Assembly (NCBI GenBank): GCA_945874455.1
Contig: CAMCHO010000001.1
Coordinates: forward strand, 28,918 to 92,917
Source of the DNA: Opitutus sp. GAS368
GTDB lineage: Bacteria > Verrucomicrobiota > Verrucomicrobiia > Opitutales > Opitutaceae
Length of the DNA stretch: 64,000 bases
Direction of reading: 5' to 3'
Numbering within the stretch: position 1 is the stretch's first letter; every line of letters begins with the position of its first letter. A program made the position numbers and the translations under genes. Positions 18,544 through 28,001 of the stretch are shown here, one piece after another. Under the pieces are notes generated by a model. The model did no database searches and had not been told where the DNA came from. It was given only the letters and a program-made list of their open reading frames with translations.

Positions 18544-19794
18544 GTGACCCGCATTGTCTACGAGACCGTCGAGTCCTTCGCCATCGCGTTCGCCCAGATC
18601 GCAGCGAACAAGCTGCGCTCGGCCCTGACCGCGCTCGGGGTAATCATCGGCATTGTGGCCGTCACGCTGATGGGCACCGCCATCCTCGGGATCGACGCCG
18701 GGGTGGAACAAAGCCTTTCCGGGTTTGGCGACGACGTGGTCTACGTGACCAAATGGCCGTGGAAAGACACCAGCGACTGGTGGAATTTCCGCAATCGCCG
18801 CGACATTAACGTCGAGCACGCGCAACCGATCAACGACTGGATCGCCGACCATCCCGAGAGCCCACTCAAACTGGCCGTCCCCGCAGCCAATTGGGGGGCC
18901 AGCGTCATGCGCGGCGAATACCGCGTGAACAATATCCGGATCGTCGGCAGCACCGCGGATCTCGGGCGCATCGTGCGCTCGGATATGAAAGAAGGCCGGT
19001 TCTTCTCCGACATCGAAAATCGTAGTGCCCGCAATGTCGTCGTCGTGGGGTTCGACGTCGCCGATGCCCTCTTTCCCAACGTATCACCGATCGGGAAAGA
19101 AATCCGTATCCGCAATCAACTGTACACCGTCGTCGGCGTGGCGGCACGCCAGGGTAGTTTCTTGGGCCTGTTCAGCTGGGACTCGCAAGTCATCATGCCC
19201 CTCGGCGCCTTCGGACGCTCCTTTCCGGTTCGTTATGCCGAGCCCGAAATTCGCGTGCAGATCGATCTGCAGCGGGCGGAAGAAGCCCGGGACGAGATTC
19301 GCGGCATTATGCGCCGCATGCGCGGACTGAGCCCGGAAAAGAAGGATGATTTTGAAATCAACAGCCAACAAGTGATCCGCGAGCAACTCGACCCCGTGAA
19401 GCGCGGTATCGCCATCGGCGGCCTCTTCATCACGGGCCTCGCCCTCTTCGTCGGTGCCATCGGCATCATGAACATCACCTATGTCAGCGTGAAAGAGCGC
19501 ACCAAGGAGATCGGGACCCGGAAAGCACTCGGGGCGCGTCGCCGCACCATTCTCCTTCAGTTCCTCATCGAGGCCGTGAGCATTTGCGTGCTCGGCGGCA
19601 TGGGCGGACTCGCCATGGCCTGGGGGCTCTCGGCCATCGTGAGCGTGCTGATGCCGACATTCCCTCTGGTCTTTTCCATCGGCCTCGTGCTCCTCGGCCT
19701 CGGAGTCTCGGTCTTCACCGGAATTTTCAGCGGCTTCGCGCCAGCCTGGCAGGCGAGTAAATTGGATCCCGTCGTCGCGTTGCGCTACGAATAA
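18544..19794 (+). CDS. MacB-type ABC permease (FtsX domain), paralog 1
   Basis: 'NKLRSALTALGVIIGIVAVTLMGTAILG', 'VKERTKEIGTRKALGARRRTILLQFLIEAVSICVLGG', 'PAWQASKLDPVVALRYE'. Confidence 0.93.
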   Translation: MTRIVYETVESFAIAFAQIAANKLRSALTALGVIIGIVAVTLMGTAILGIDAGVEQSLSGFGDDVVYVTKWPWKDTSDWWNFRNRRDINVEHAQPINDWIADHPESPLKLAVPAANWGASVMRGEYRVNNIRIVGSTADLGRIVRSDMKEGRFFSDIENRSARNVVVVGFDVADALFPNVSPIGKEIRIRNQLYTVVGVAARQGSFLGLFSWDSQVIMPLGAFGRSFPVRYAEPEIRVQIDLQRAEEARDEIRGIMRRMRGLSPEKKDDFEINSQQVIREQLDPVKRGIAIGGLFITGLALFVGAIGIMNITYVSVKERTKEIGTRKALGARRRTILLQFLIEAVSICVLGGMGGLAMAWGLSAIVSVLMPTFPLVFSIGLVLLGLGVSVFTGIFSGFAPAWQASKLDPVVALRYE

Positions 19795-19806
19795 CTCACC
19801 CGCGCC

Positions 19807-21030
19807 ATGCTCATCGCCGAAATCTTCCGCCTGGCGTTCTCGTCGCTCACCGCGAACAAGCTCCGCTCCAGTCTCACAGTGTTGGGCATCGCCGTCGGCG
19901 TGTTTTCGGTGATCGGAGTCATGACGTTTATCAACGGCATGCGCGGCTCGATCGAAAGCGGCCTGAACGTCCTCGGGGCAAATAGTTTTCAAATCAGCAA
20001 GTTCCCCGCGATCAGCTTTTCCGATTGGAACCGTTTTCGGAACCGGCGCGACGTCACTTACGCTATCGCCAACCGCTTTAAGGATTTGATGGGGGATACC
20101 GCCAAAGTGAATCTGCAGATTGGCCGCGGCGGTCAGGTAGTGAGTTATCGCGACCGCCGCACAAATCCGAATGTGCGCCTCATGGGCACCGACGAGAATT
20201 ACGTCACGGCACTCAACTTCGACATCGTTGCCGGACGTAATCTCGGGGCCGACGATGTGGAATACGGGAGGCCCGTCTGCCTCCTCGGTTCAGATGTCGT
20301 CCTGAAGCTGTTCCCCGGCGAAGAAGCGCTCGGTCAAGGGGTCCGCATGAACGGCCAGAATTACACCGTCGTCGGCCTGCTCGCGCCGAAAGGAACGGCG
20401 TTTGGCGGAAATCCCGATGCTTTGGTGATCACGCCGATTTCACGGTTCCTCGCGGTTTACGGGCGCTCCATGCGCTCGATCAATCTGAACGTGCAGGCAC
20501 CCAGCCAAGCCGAGCTCGCGGCGACCCAAGAGAAATCCGTTGGGATGATGCGTCTCGTGCGCGGACTGCGTCCGGAAGACCTCAATGACTTCGAGATATT
20601 TTCAAACGAATCGCTGATCGATGCTTTCAATAAAATCGCCGACGTCGTTTCCGCGGGCGCCCTGATCATCAGTGCGATCGCGTTGCTCGCTTCGGGGGTG
20701 GGCGTCATGAATATTATGCTCGTGAGCGTGACGGAGCGCACCAAGGAGATCGGCATCCGCAAGAGCATCGGCGCTAAGAAACGCAGCATTCTCCTGCAAT
20801 TTCTCGCCGAGGCCGTCGCACTCTCGCTGATCGGCGGGATCGCCGGTGTCGCCGTCGGAGTGGGCGGGGGTAATGCCGCCGCCTACTTCATGAATACCGA
20901 GATTAATTTCCCGTGGATGTGGGCCGGTATCGGTCTCGCCGTGTGCGGCGGTATCGGCGTGATTTTCGGCCTCTACCCCGCCTGGAAAGCCGCGTCACTC
21001 GATCCGATCGAGGCGCTGCGTTACGAGTGA
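19807..21030 (+). CDS. MacB-type ABC permease (FtsX domain), paralog 2
   Basis: 'NKLRSSLTVLGIAVGVFSVIGVMTFINGM', 'VTERTKEIGIRKSIGAKKRSILLQFLAEAVALSLIGG', 'PAWKAASLDPIEALRYE'. Confidence 0.93.
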   Translation: MLIAEIFRLAFSSLTANKLRSSLTVLGIAVGVFSVIGVMTFINGMRGSIESGLNVLGANSFQISKFPAISFSDWNRFRNRRDVTYAIANRFKDLMGDTAKVNLQIGRGGQVVSYRDRRTNPNVRLMGTDENYVTALNFDIVAGRNLGADDVEYGRPVCLLGSDVVLKLFPGEEALGQGVRMNGQNYTVVGLLAPKGTAFGGNPDALVITPISRFLAVYGRSMRSINLNVQAPSQAELAATQEKSVGMMRLVRGLRPEDLNDFEIFSNESLIDAFNKIADVVSAGALIISAIALLASGVGVMNIMLVSVTERTKEIGIRKSIGAKKRSILLQFLAEAVALSLIGGIAGVAVGVGGGNAAAYFMNTEINFPWMWAGIGLAVCGGIGVIFGLYPAWKAASLDPIEALRYE

Positions 21031-21092
21031 ACGGATTTTCGATTTTAGAATTTCGTTCACAGGGAAACCGAAAATCCGGAATCGAAGCTCCG

Positions 21093-22310
21093 TCACCCGC
21101 GCCGAATTTCCGAGCCTTGGAACCGGAGCTGAACCCGGAAAACTTTCTTGATGCGGCAGGTGATCAGGCCCGTGGCGACATCGAATTTCTCCGGCACTTC
21201 GATCCGGTGGATATCCACGACGGCATGAAATCCGCGCTCTGAAAATACGTCGATCAACATGGCCAAGGCGGTGGGGTCACCGAGGAGTGCTTCTTCGGTA
21301 TTCACCAACGCCGCACCCGAGATAGCGTGGCGTTGCACAATCGGCAGAATTTTTTTTGCGATGAAACTAACGACCTGGCCAAAAAGTTCCGGCTGGCCGA
21401 ATTCGTAACCATCGAGGCGCTTCACCAGTTCCTGCCGAGCGTGGACGATAATTTCATTGGCCACGGGCACATGCCGCAGGCGATCCACCGTGCGCGGGTC
21501 GAGTTCGAGGGTGCTTTGGTAGTTGAGCTCCTTGAGGATGTTTTGCTCGACCTCGTGCAGCGTGCCGTGCGCGTTGATGAAGTGATAGTGGAAGGTTTCC
21601 TTGAGTGACTGCAGCGCGTCCCACGTCTGGTCCTTAAACACCCGGTAGCGCCGACGGGCGAGTCCTTCGTCATGGTCCGTCGGACGATCTTCAATCATTT
21701 CCCCGACCCCCGAACGCAGCACTTCGTCGTTGTGCGCCCTCGTCTCCGTTCCACGCCTGAGCTGACGGGCGACCGACTCCTTTTCATCCACAAACAGCAC
21801 CATGATGTGCACCGTGGGTTGACGAAAATGGATGCTCAAAGGGGAGCCGTAAAACTCGCGCCGCAGACCATGCATTTTCCCCACGAGGAGCTTCAAGCAC
21901 TCGACCTGCACATGGGTGCGCGGGAATCCGTCGAGAATGGCGCCATCGTGATAATCGTTACGGAGCAGGCAACGCAGCAGCAGACCGACCACCTCGCGGT
22001 CCCCCACCATATTACCACCATCCTTGAGCGACTTGGCCTCGGGCGAATCGAGGAGAGCGCTGATGACGATCGGTGGGCACGTCAGACCGCGGGCTTGGGT
22101 GATAAACGCGGTGTTGGTGCCTTTGCCGGAGCCCGGAGCACCACCGAGGAGAATGATCTCTTTGGGAAACCGCAGGTTTTCCCGCCCAAATTCTTCCTCC
22201 AAGCGCTGCCAAACGGAACTAAAGATCAATTGAGCGTCCTTGATTTCGAGGTCAGTCAGCTTGGGAGCTGCCGGGGCAGAGGGTTGAAGTGGGAGAGCGG
22301 GCGTAGACAT
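21093..22310 (-). CDS. Adenylate-kinase-like nucleoside monophosphate kinase (long, atypical)
   Basis: P-loop 'IILLGGAPGSGKGTNTAFI', 'NDYHDGAILDGFPRTHVQVECL'; start MSTPALP at 22310; about 405 aa. Confidence 0.8.
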   Translation of the reverse strand: MSTPALPLQPSAPAAPKLTDLEIKDAQLIFSSVWQRLEEEFGRENLRFPKEIILLGGAPGSGKGTNTAFITQARGLTCPPIVISALLDSPEAKSLKDGGNMVGDREVVGLLLRCLLRNDYHDGAILDGFPRTHVQVECLKLLVGKMHGLRREFYGSPLSIHFRQPTVHIMVLFVDEKESVARQLRRGTETRAHNDEVLRSGVGEMIEDRPTDHDEGLARRRYRVFKDQTWDALQSLKETFHYHFINAHGTLHEVEQNILKELNYQSTLELDPRTVDRLRHVPVANEIIVHARQELVKRLDGYEFGQPELFGQVVSFIAKKILPIVQRHAISGAALVNTEEALLGDPTALAMLIDVFSERGFHAVVDIHRIEVPEKFDVATGLITCRIKKVFRVQLRFQGSEIRRG

Positions 22311-22574
22311 GACGTGTGACGAGGAGGTGGCGCGAGGGCCTAGAGGGTTTTGCGGGCGGGGCGGACACAAGAAAAATCTGCCGTTCCTCGCCGCCGAGGG
22401 TGCAGCTCCCGATGCCTTCCGCAGACTCAAGGCGATCGCGGAGGAGTCGTTCGGCTCGGTTTTTATCGAGCTCAAACTCCGCTCCGAGGATGGCGTGGAG
22501 GCGCTCGCGAAACTCCGACCGCACCCACCTCGCTCGCGGGCGCGGGGTTACGACTCGGGGCCGCAGTGGGCGGC

Positions 22575-25181
22575 CTACGTTTTCTTGGTGATGATGCGTG
22601 GCGCCGTTTCCATCTGGCCGCGGGTAACGCCGAGTTGGTTGATGAGTTTGAGCTCACGCCACAGGTCCGCGCCGGTGATTTCACCGCGCATGAGTTGGCC
22701 GTAGCGCGTCAACGTCCGCGTGACCTCGTCGGCACTCTCATTGACGAATTCGACGCGGAAGCTACGGGCACCGAGTTCGATCAGCCGCGAGACATATTCG
22801 GCGCCGGTCTGGGCGCGATTATTGAAGACCGTGTTGCGGCAGCCGGCGTCGGCCTTGAGCGGGAGTTCGGCGCCGACCCGATCACGGAGGGCGACCCGGT
22901 GGGTGTCGCAAGGACGACCGCAGTCGCGGTAGTCTTTCCCCTTGGACAGAAATGCGCAGAACACACAGTGCTCCATATGAAACATCGGCATGTGCTGGTG
23001 CACCGTGATATCGAACCACGTACCCGGCGCGCCGTGGAGCAGCGCTTCGAGTTGCGTGATATTCAGGTCGTAACTCGCCGTGACGCGCTCGAGGCCGTGG
23101 TGCTGGAGCAGGTACTCAGCCGTGAGCGGGTTGGCGACGTTGAGCGAGAAATCGCCACGGCAGCGGTCAGTTTTGAAAAATGCGAGATGGTCGTGATTGC
23201 GCACGAGATAGCCGTCGGCGTCGGACGAACGCACCTGTTTCAGAATCCACTCCTCTCCGGGTTTGAAGACGCGGGGCGGGGCAACCCAGATCGACGCCCT
23301 GCGCGCGTCGAGGGGAGCTAGGTCCTGGGGCATGGGGTCTAGAGAGCGCTGGAGTTCGCGGAAGCGGGCGACGGCGTCACGGTAGTGCTTCGGATTCTCG
23401 AACTCACAATACAGGGTGCGCGCACCCGCAGACCAAGCGGCGTCGAGCTGTTCGAGGAGGCGGATGACGGCGATGAGCTCGGGGGGGCGCTCCGCTGCGG
23501 CGGTCACCGGCAAAGCTGAAAGCGTGGAGCGACGAGGTGCGCTCTCCGCGAGCTGCCAGCGCTGCGGAAGCGCACAGAGCGTTTCGAGCGCGCTGGCGGA
23601 TTCGCGCCGGAGGCGGTTCAGTTCGCTGATGGGGAGAATCACGTCGCCTTCGAGGTGGGAGTGCAGAGCGCCGAGCTTGAAGGGCGTGCCGCCGAGGCGG
23701 CCGAGTTGCTCGCGGAGGCGCTCCGGCGTGAGGGGCTGTTTCTCAGCGGCCGCGAGTGGGACGGCGGAATCCAGCTGGACGACATGGCCGTGACCATCGT
23801 TGGCAATGAGCGTCAGCGGCGCGCCCGTGCGCCCGTGGACTTCGAGCGTGATCGGGCGCTGAAACCGAATCTGCTCACCCTCAAACGTCGTGCGCACTTC
23901 GCGATCGAGCGCGGGGTCGTTGGTCTTCCAGACGAGCTGTCCACTGCGCACCCGACGCCAGTCGATATCACCGTGGCCGAAACGCAGCATAGTTTCACCG
24001 GTGCGACTGGTCTCGACTTGGTAAACTCGGCCGCCCTGCTCACGCTCATCGGGTTTGCCGGCGTCGAAGACGAGGCCGTCGCCGGGTTTCAACGGCGCCG
24101 CAAGACGAAGCGCAACGGAGTCGTTTTCTACCCGCGCCACTTCGCCAAGGAAGACGCCGCGCTTGGTCCCGAAGCGGGCGTGGGCGAGCTTTTGATTGTC
24201 AATCCCACGAAACCAGCCGGTGAAAAGACCGCGGGAGAAACTCATCTCGAGTTCGTAGCGGGCCGTCTGCGCCTCGAATTTCGGAGCTGCGACACCCGTG
24301 AGGTCGGCCATCACTTTATCGAGCGCCTGGCGATAAACCCGCGTAATGCTGGCAACGTATTCAGGAGACTTGAGGCGACCCTCGATCTTCAGCGAGGACA
24401 CTCCGACGCGAACGAGGTCGGGCAAAACCTCGAGGCCAGAGAGGTCTTGCGGGCTGAGCAGATAACGTTTGTCGCCGAGGGGAACCTGGACGCCGTCCGA
24501 GATCAAGTCGTACGGCAAACGGCAGGCTTGGGCACATTCGCCGCGATTGGCGGAGCGTCCGCCGAGGGACTCACTCGTGAGACACTGGCCGGAATACGCG
24601 ACACAGAGGGCGCCATGCACAAACACCTCAAGAGGCAGCGGACGCGGCGCGTTGCGCGCTGAGTGCGGAGCGTCGGCAAGCTGAGCCGCCTGAATCGACG
24701 CAATATCCGCGAGGGAATTTTCGCGGGCGAGGACGACCAGCTGGGCCCCGAGTTCGCGGGCGAAGGCCACGCCGGCGGCACTCGTGATCGTCATCTGCGT
24801 CGAGCAATGAATCGGGAAATCTGGCGACAGCCGACGAATGAGCCGGCAGATCCCGACATCTTGCACAATGGCGGCGTCGACTCCGCTCGCGATGATCGTG
24901 CGGAGGTAGTCCTCCGCGTCGGCGAGCTCGTTGGTGAAGATGAGGGTATTGAATGTGACGTAGCCCTTCACGCCGCGCCGGTGGAGAAATTCCATCAGCG
25001 CGGGCAGATCAGCCTGGGTGAAATTTTTCGCCCGCATCCGGGCGTTGAAACGCTCGAGCCCAAAGTAGATCGCATCGGCCCCGTTTTCGATGGCGGCACG
25101 GGCGCACTCCCAATCGCCAGCCGGGGCGAGGAGCTCGGGACGTTTGAACGTGGCTGAGGGCGTGGGCGTGGGGGCACTCAT
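22575..25181 (-). CDS. U32 family peptidase / collagenase-like protein (COG0826)
   Basis: 'PELLAPAGDWECARAAIENGADAIYFGLERFNARMRAKNF', 'EVFVHGALCVAYSGQCLTSESLGGRSANRGECAQACRLPY', 'LSPQDLSGLEVLPDLVRVGVSSLKIEGRLKSPEYV'; start at 25181. Confidence 0.92.
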   Translation of the reverse strand: MSAPTPTPSATFKRPELLAPAGDWECARAAIENGADAIYFGLERFNARMRAKNFTQADLPALMEFLHRRGVKGYVTFNTLIFTNELADAEDYLRTIIASGVDAAIVQDVGICRLIRRLSPDFPIHCSTQMTITSAAGVAFARELGAQLVVLARENSLADIASIQAAQLADAPHSARNAPRPLPLEVFVHGALCVAYSGQCLTSESLGGRSANRGECAQACRLPYDLISDGVQVPLGDKRYLLSPQDLSGLEVLPDLVRVGVSSLKIEGRLKSPEYVASITRVYRQALDKVMADLTGVAAPKFEAQTARYELEMSFSRGLFTGWFRGIDNQKLAHARFGTKRGVFLGEVARVENDSVALRLAAPLKPGDGLVFDAGKPDEREQGGRVYQVETSRTGETMLRFGHGDIDWRRVRSGQLVWKTNDPALDREVRTTFEGEQIRFQRPITLEVHGRTGAPLTLIANDGHGHVVQLDSAVPLAAAEKQPLTPERLREQLGRLGGTPFKLGALHSHLEGDVILPISELNRLRRESASALETLCALPQRWQLAESAPRRSTLSALPVTAAAERPPELIAVIRLLEQLDAAWSAGARTLYCEFENPKHYRDAVARFRELQRSLDPMPQDLAPLDARRASIWVAPPRVFKPGEEWILKQVRSSDADGYLVRNHDHLAFFKTDRCRGDFSLNVANPLTAEYLLQHHGLERVTASYDLNITQLEALLHGAPGTWFDITVHQHMPMFHMEHCVFCAFLSKGKDYRDCGRPCDTHRVALRDRVGAELPLKADAGCRNTVFNNRAQTGAEYVSRLIELGARSFRVEFVNESADEVTRTLTRYGQLMRGEITGADLWRELKLINQLGVTRGQMETAPRIITKKT

Positions 25182-25182
25182 G

Positions 25183-26454
25183 TTAGGCAGCGGTAGCGAG
25201 CGGTTCGGCGAGAGCAGATTTTTTTGTGGCCGGGATCGCGACGTGCGGGGCCGCGTTGCGCAGCACCGCGGCGAGCACAACGGTGAGCGCAAAGAAGCCG
25301 ACGGCGATGTAACCAAGAATGTGATATCCCACGAGGTGGCCCGCCGGGTCCCGCGTGACGAACACGCCCGCCAGCGCCGTCGCGAGCGCACTCGCGGCTT
25401 GTTGCAACGCGGCATTCACGGCCATGAAGCCACCGCGATAACGCGATTCGACCGCGTTCGTAATCATCGTCATCGCCGGAGCGAAGCGCCCGGACATCGT
25501 GACCATAAAGAACGCCATCATCATTGAAACAAACCCGAGAGAGGACGCCCCCAAATGCGTGATGATCACCGCGACCGCGGCCGCCGCGGCCGAGATACCG
25601 GTGAGCAAACGAAGACGGTTCACGTGGTCGCTGAGCCAGCCGATGACCGGCATGCTGACCGAGGCGCACACTCCACCGACGACGTAGGCGATCGGCAGCT
25701 CCGACTCGGCAATCCCCATATTAGCAACCATGGAGGGTGCGACAAACGGCACGAGGCAGCCGCCGCCCATGATCAGCACGGCGCCCAGCGCGAGGGCGCG
25801 CAGATGAATGCCGTGCGTGAGGATCTCGCGCATCTGACGAATGGGTTCGTGGCCGTGCACGGCGGTGCGCAGGTGCGGCAGCGCGAGCGCGGCAAGCGTC
25901 AAGGTCAGCACGGCGCAGCCAGCCAACATGAAGAACGGCGCGTGCCACCCGAATTTTCCGGCCAAAATCAAGCCGGCCGGCACGCCCAAGACCGAAGCCA
26001 TCGGAAACGCTGACATCACGACGCTCGTGGCCCGCCCGCGTCGCTCCGGCGGAATCACGTCGGCGATCATGGCGTTGACGAGCGCTCCGGCGAGTCCGCC
26101 GAAAGCGCCAGCAGCGAGACGCGCCACGAGCAGCCAGTGGTGGGTCGGGGCCAGGGCGCAGGCGAGCGTCGTGAGGCCGAATCCGGTGTAGGTGATGAGC
26201 AGCGCGCGCTTGCGGTCGAAGCGGTCCATGAAAAAGCCTCCGATAAATCCGGAGACGGCGGCCGCGAGCCCGTACGAGGCGACGAGGTGGGTGAACTGGG
26301 CGGGAGTGATGTCGAACACTCGCATGAGCTGCGCACCGAGCGGCATCATGATCATGAAATCGATGATGTGCGTGAATTGTACCGCACCAAGCGCGAGCAG
26401 CGTCGTGATTTCGCGACCCTTGGTGAGGGCATGGTGATCGGCGCTGGCAGGCAT
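25183..26454 (-). CDS. MFS transporter
   Basis: 12-TM pattern; 'GGFFMDRFDRKRALLITYTGFGLTTLACALAP'; stop lies 1 bp from the U32 start. Confidence 0.9.
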   Translation of the reverse strand: MPASADHHALTKGREITTLLALGAVQFTHIIDFMIMMPLGAQLMRVFDITPAQFTHLVASYGLAAAVSGFIGGFFMDRFDRKRALLITYTGFGLTTLACALAPTHHWLLVARLAAGAFGGLAGALVNAMIADVIPPERRGRATSVVMSAFPMASVLGVPAGLILAGKFGWHAPFFMLAGCAVLTLTLAALALPHLRTAVHGHEPIRQMREILTHGIHLRALALGAVLIMGGGCLVPFVAPSMVANMGIAESELPIAYVVGGVCASVSMPVIGWLSDHVNRLRLLTGISAAAAAVAVIITHLGASSLGFVSMMMAFFMVTMSGRFAPAMTMITNAVESRYRGGFMAVNAALQQAASALATALAGVFVTRDPAGHLVGYHILGYIAVGFFALTVVLAAVLRNAAPHVAIPATKKSALAEPLATAA

Positions 26455-26494
26455 GAGGGGAGGAGCGTTGGCCTTTTTACCCAAAGCGCAATTG

Positions 26495-27430
26495 TCAGCT
26501 CTCACGCTCACGTCCGGGCGTCGCGATTTGGGGCGGAGCGGAAAAGCCCCCCGCTCGCGCGTGGCCGCGCAATAGGCCGAGGAACTGCTCGACGCCGCGG
26601 CTCTGGTAGCGTTGGAGATGGCGGATGACCGCGATTTCTCGGGTCGGCGTCGTGCCAGAAATGTGCAGGTAAGTCAGGCGGCCTTCGTCATCGTGCGTGT
26701 GCGCCACTTGCGGCAAAATTGAAATACCCAGCCCCATGGACACGAAGAGCTTCAGCGTAGCGACCTGCGCGCAGCGATAGCCAATCTTGGGCACAAAGTT
26801 ATGGTCGCCGAAAAAACCCTGAATTTGCGTCGCCAAGGTACTCGAATCACCCATCGAGACGAACGTTTCCTCAGCGAGGTCGGCAATGCCGATTTCCTTG
26901 AGATCCGCGAAGGGGTGTCGCTGACCTACCACAAGCAGCAATGGTTCTGTCAGGAGGGGTTCAATCGAGAGACGCGGGTCCTTGACCGGGAGTGCCACCA
27001 CCGCGAGGTCGAGCTCACCCTCGACTACCGCCCTCACCAAGGTGTGCCGGAAGTCTTCCCGGGCGTGGATCAGGAGGTTGGGGTGTTTGGTCCGACACTC
27101 TGCGATCAAGGGAGCCACCAAGTAGGGCATAATCGTCGGCACCGCACCGACGGTGATGCGCCGGTCGAGGGAGGGATGGTCGCTCAGTTCCTTCGCCGCG
27201 TTTTCCACTTCGAACAGAATCCGACGGGCGCGATCGATAAAGGTCGCTCCCGCTTCGGTGAGAACTGCCTTCCGCCCCAAACGATGAAACAGTTTGCGCC
27301 CAATCTCGCGCTCAAGATTTATAATCTGCTGGCTTAATGATGGTTGAGATATACTCACGCGCTCCGAAGCCCGGGTAAAATTCCCGGTCTCAGCGATCGC
27401 GACAGCATAGCGAAGTTGGCTCAGTTCCAT
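26495..27430 (-). CDS. LysR-family transcriptional regulator (OxyR-like)
   Basis: 'MELSQLRYAVAIAETGNFTRASERVSISQPSLSQQIINLEREIGRKLFHRLGRKAVLTEAG' wHTH; LysR substrate domain follows. Confidence 0.94.
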   Translation of the reverse strand: MELSQLRYAVAIAETGNFTRASERVSISQPSLSQQIINLEREIGRKLFHRLGRKAVLTEAGATFIDRARRILFEVENAAKELSDHPSLDRRITVGAVPTIMPYLVAPLIAECRTKHPNLLIHAREDFRHTLVRAVVEGELDLAVVALPVKDPRLSIEPLLTEPLLLVVGQRHPFADLKEIGIADLAEETFVSMGDSSTLATQIQGFFGDHNFVPKIGYRCAQVATLKLFVSMGLGISILPQVAHTHDDEGRLTYLHISGTTPTREIAVIRHLQRYQSRGVEQFLGLLRGHARAGGFSAPPQIATPGRERES

Positions 27431-27433
27431 AGT

Positions 27434-27476
27434 CTATTCCAATGACAACAATAGGAAGTCGCGATTTCAACTATTG
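27434..27476. promoter_or_regulatory. Candidate LysR operator in divergent intergenic region
   Basis: CTATT(27434-27438), AATAG(27450-27454) and CTATTG(27471-27476) form overlapping inverted repeats (CTATT-N11-AATAG; CAATAG-N16-CTATTG) just upstream of the lysR start. Confidence 0.4.
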
Positions 27477-27540
27477 AATGAGATAGGGTATAGTCTTCCA
27501 CGTCGAACCCTTCACGGGCCGACACAACAAAGACAAACCT

Positions 27541-27711
27541 ATGAAAAACGACATCATCACCCTTGCGGTAGTTCTCGGCACCCTCGTTGCCGGCACCGCG
27601 TTTCTGCTTTCTTCCGACTCTCCAGTCAGCGTGGAAACCCTCGTCGGCTACGGGAGCGTGATCGCTCTGCTGGCAGTCGCGGCGTTGGACTACCGCCTGA
27701 CTTGGAAATGA
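27541..27711 (+). CDS. 56-aa small membrane protein
   Basis: MKNDIITLAVVLGTLVAGTAFLLSSDSPVSVETLVGYGSVIALLAVAALDYRLTWK*; TATAGT -10-like box at 27489-27494; intrinsic terminator 48 bp downstream of stop. Not in the supplied ORF track (short). Confidence 0.65.
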   Translation: MKNDIITLAVVLGTLVAGTAFLLSSDSPVSVETLVGYGSVIALLAVAALDYRLTWK

Positions 27712-27758
27712 AGCAACGGTCCCACAGGGGAGGCCGTTGAGTAAATGAACCTCGCACA

Positions 27759-27792
27759 GGGGCCCGGGCAACCGGGCCCCTTTTTATTTTTT
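27759..27792 (+). terminator. Intrinsic terminator
   Basis: GGGGCCCGG-GCAA-CCGGGCCCC (27759-27780), 9-bp perfect stem, GCAA loop, followed by TTTTTATTTTTT. Confidence 0.92.
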
Positions 27793-28001
27793 GCGAGCTA
27801 GGCTTCGGAAAATCCAACTGATAAATCCAACTGATTATTAAAAAGGTGGTCTAGCTTCGGACCGTGCGGTCGCGTGCCGGGCGGCGAAATGGATGGCGGC
27901 AATGTCGACGCGCAGGGCGCCTTCCCGGCGGCCGAGGCAACCGCGAGGACGTCAGTCGCGGTTGTTCGCTGAGCGAATGGCGCCGATTCCGGCTCCACGG
28001 A

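Noticed and set aside
25182-25415. N-terminal extension of the U32 peptidase ORF
   Set aside because: Overlaps the well-supported MFS C-terminus; start at 25181 (MSAPTPTP) is more plausible.
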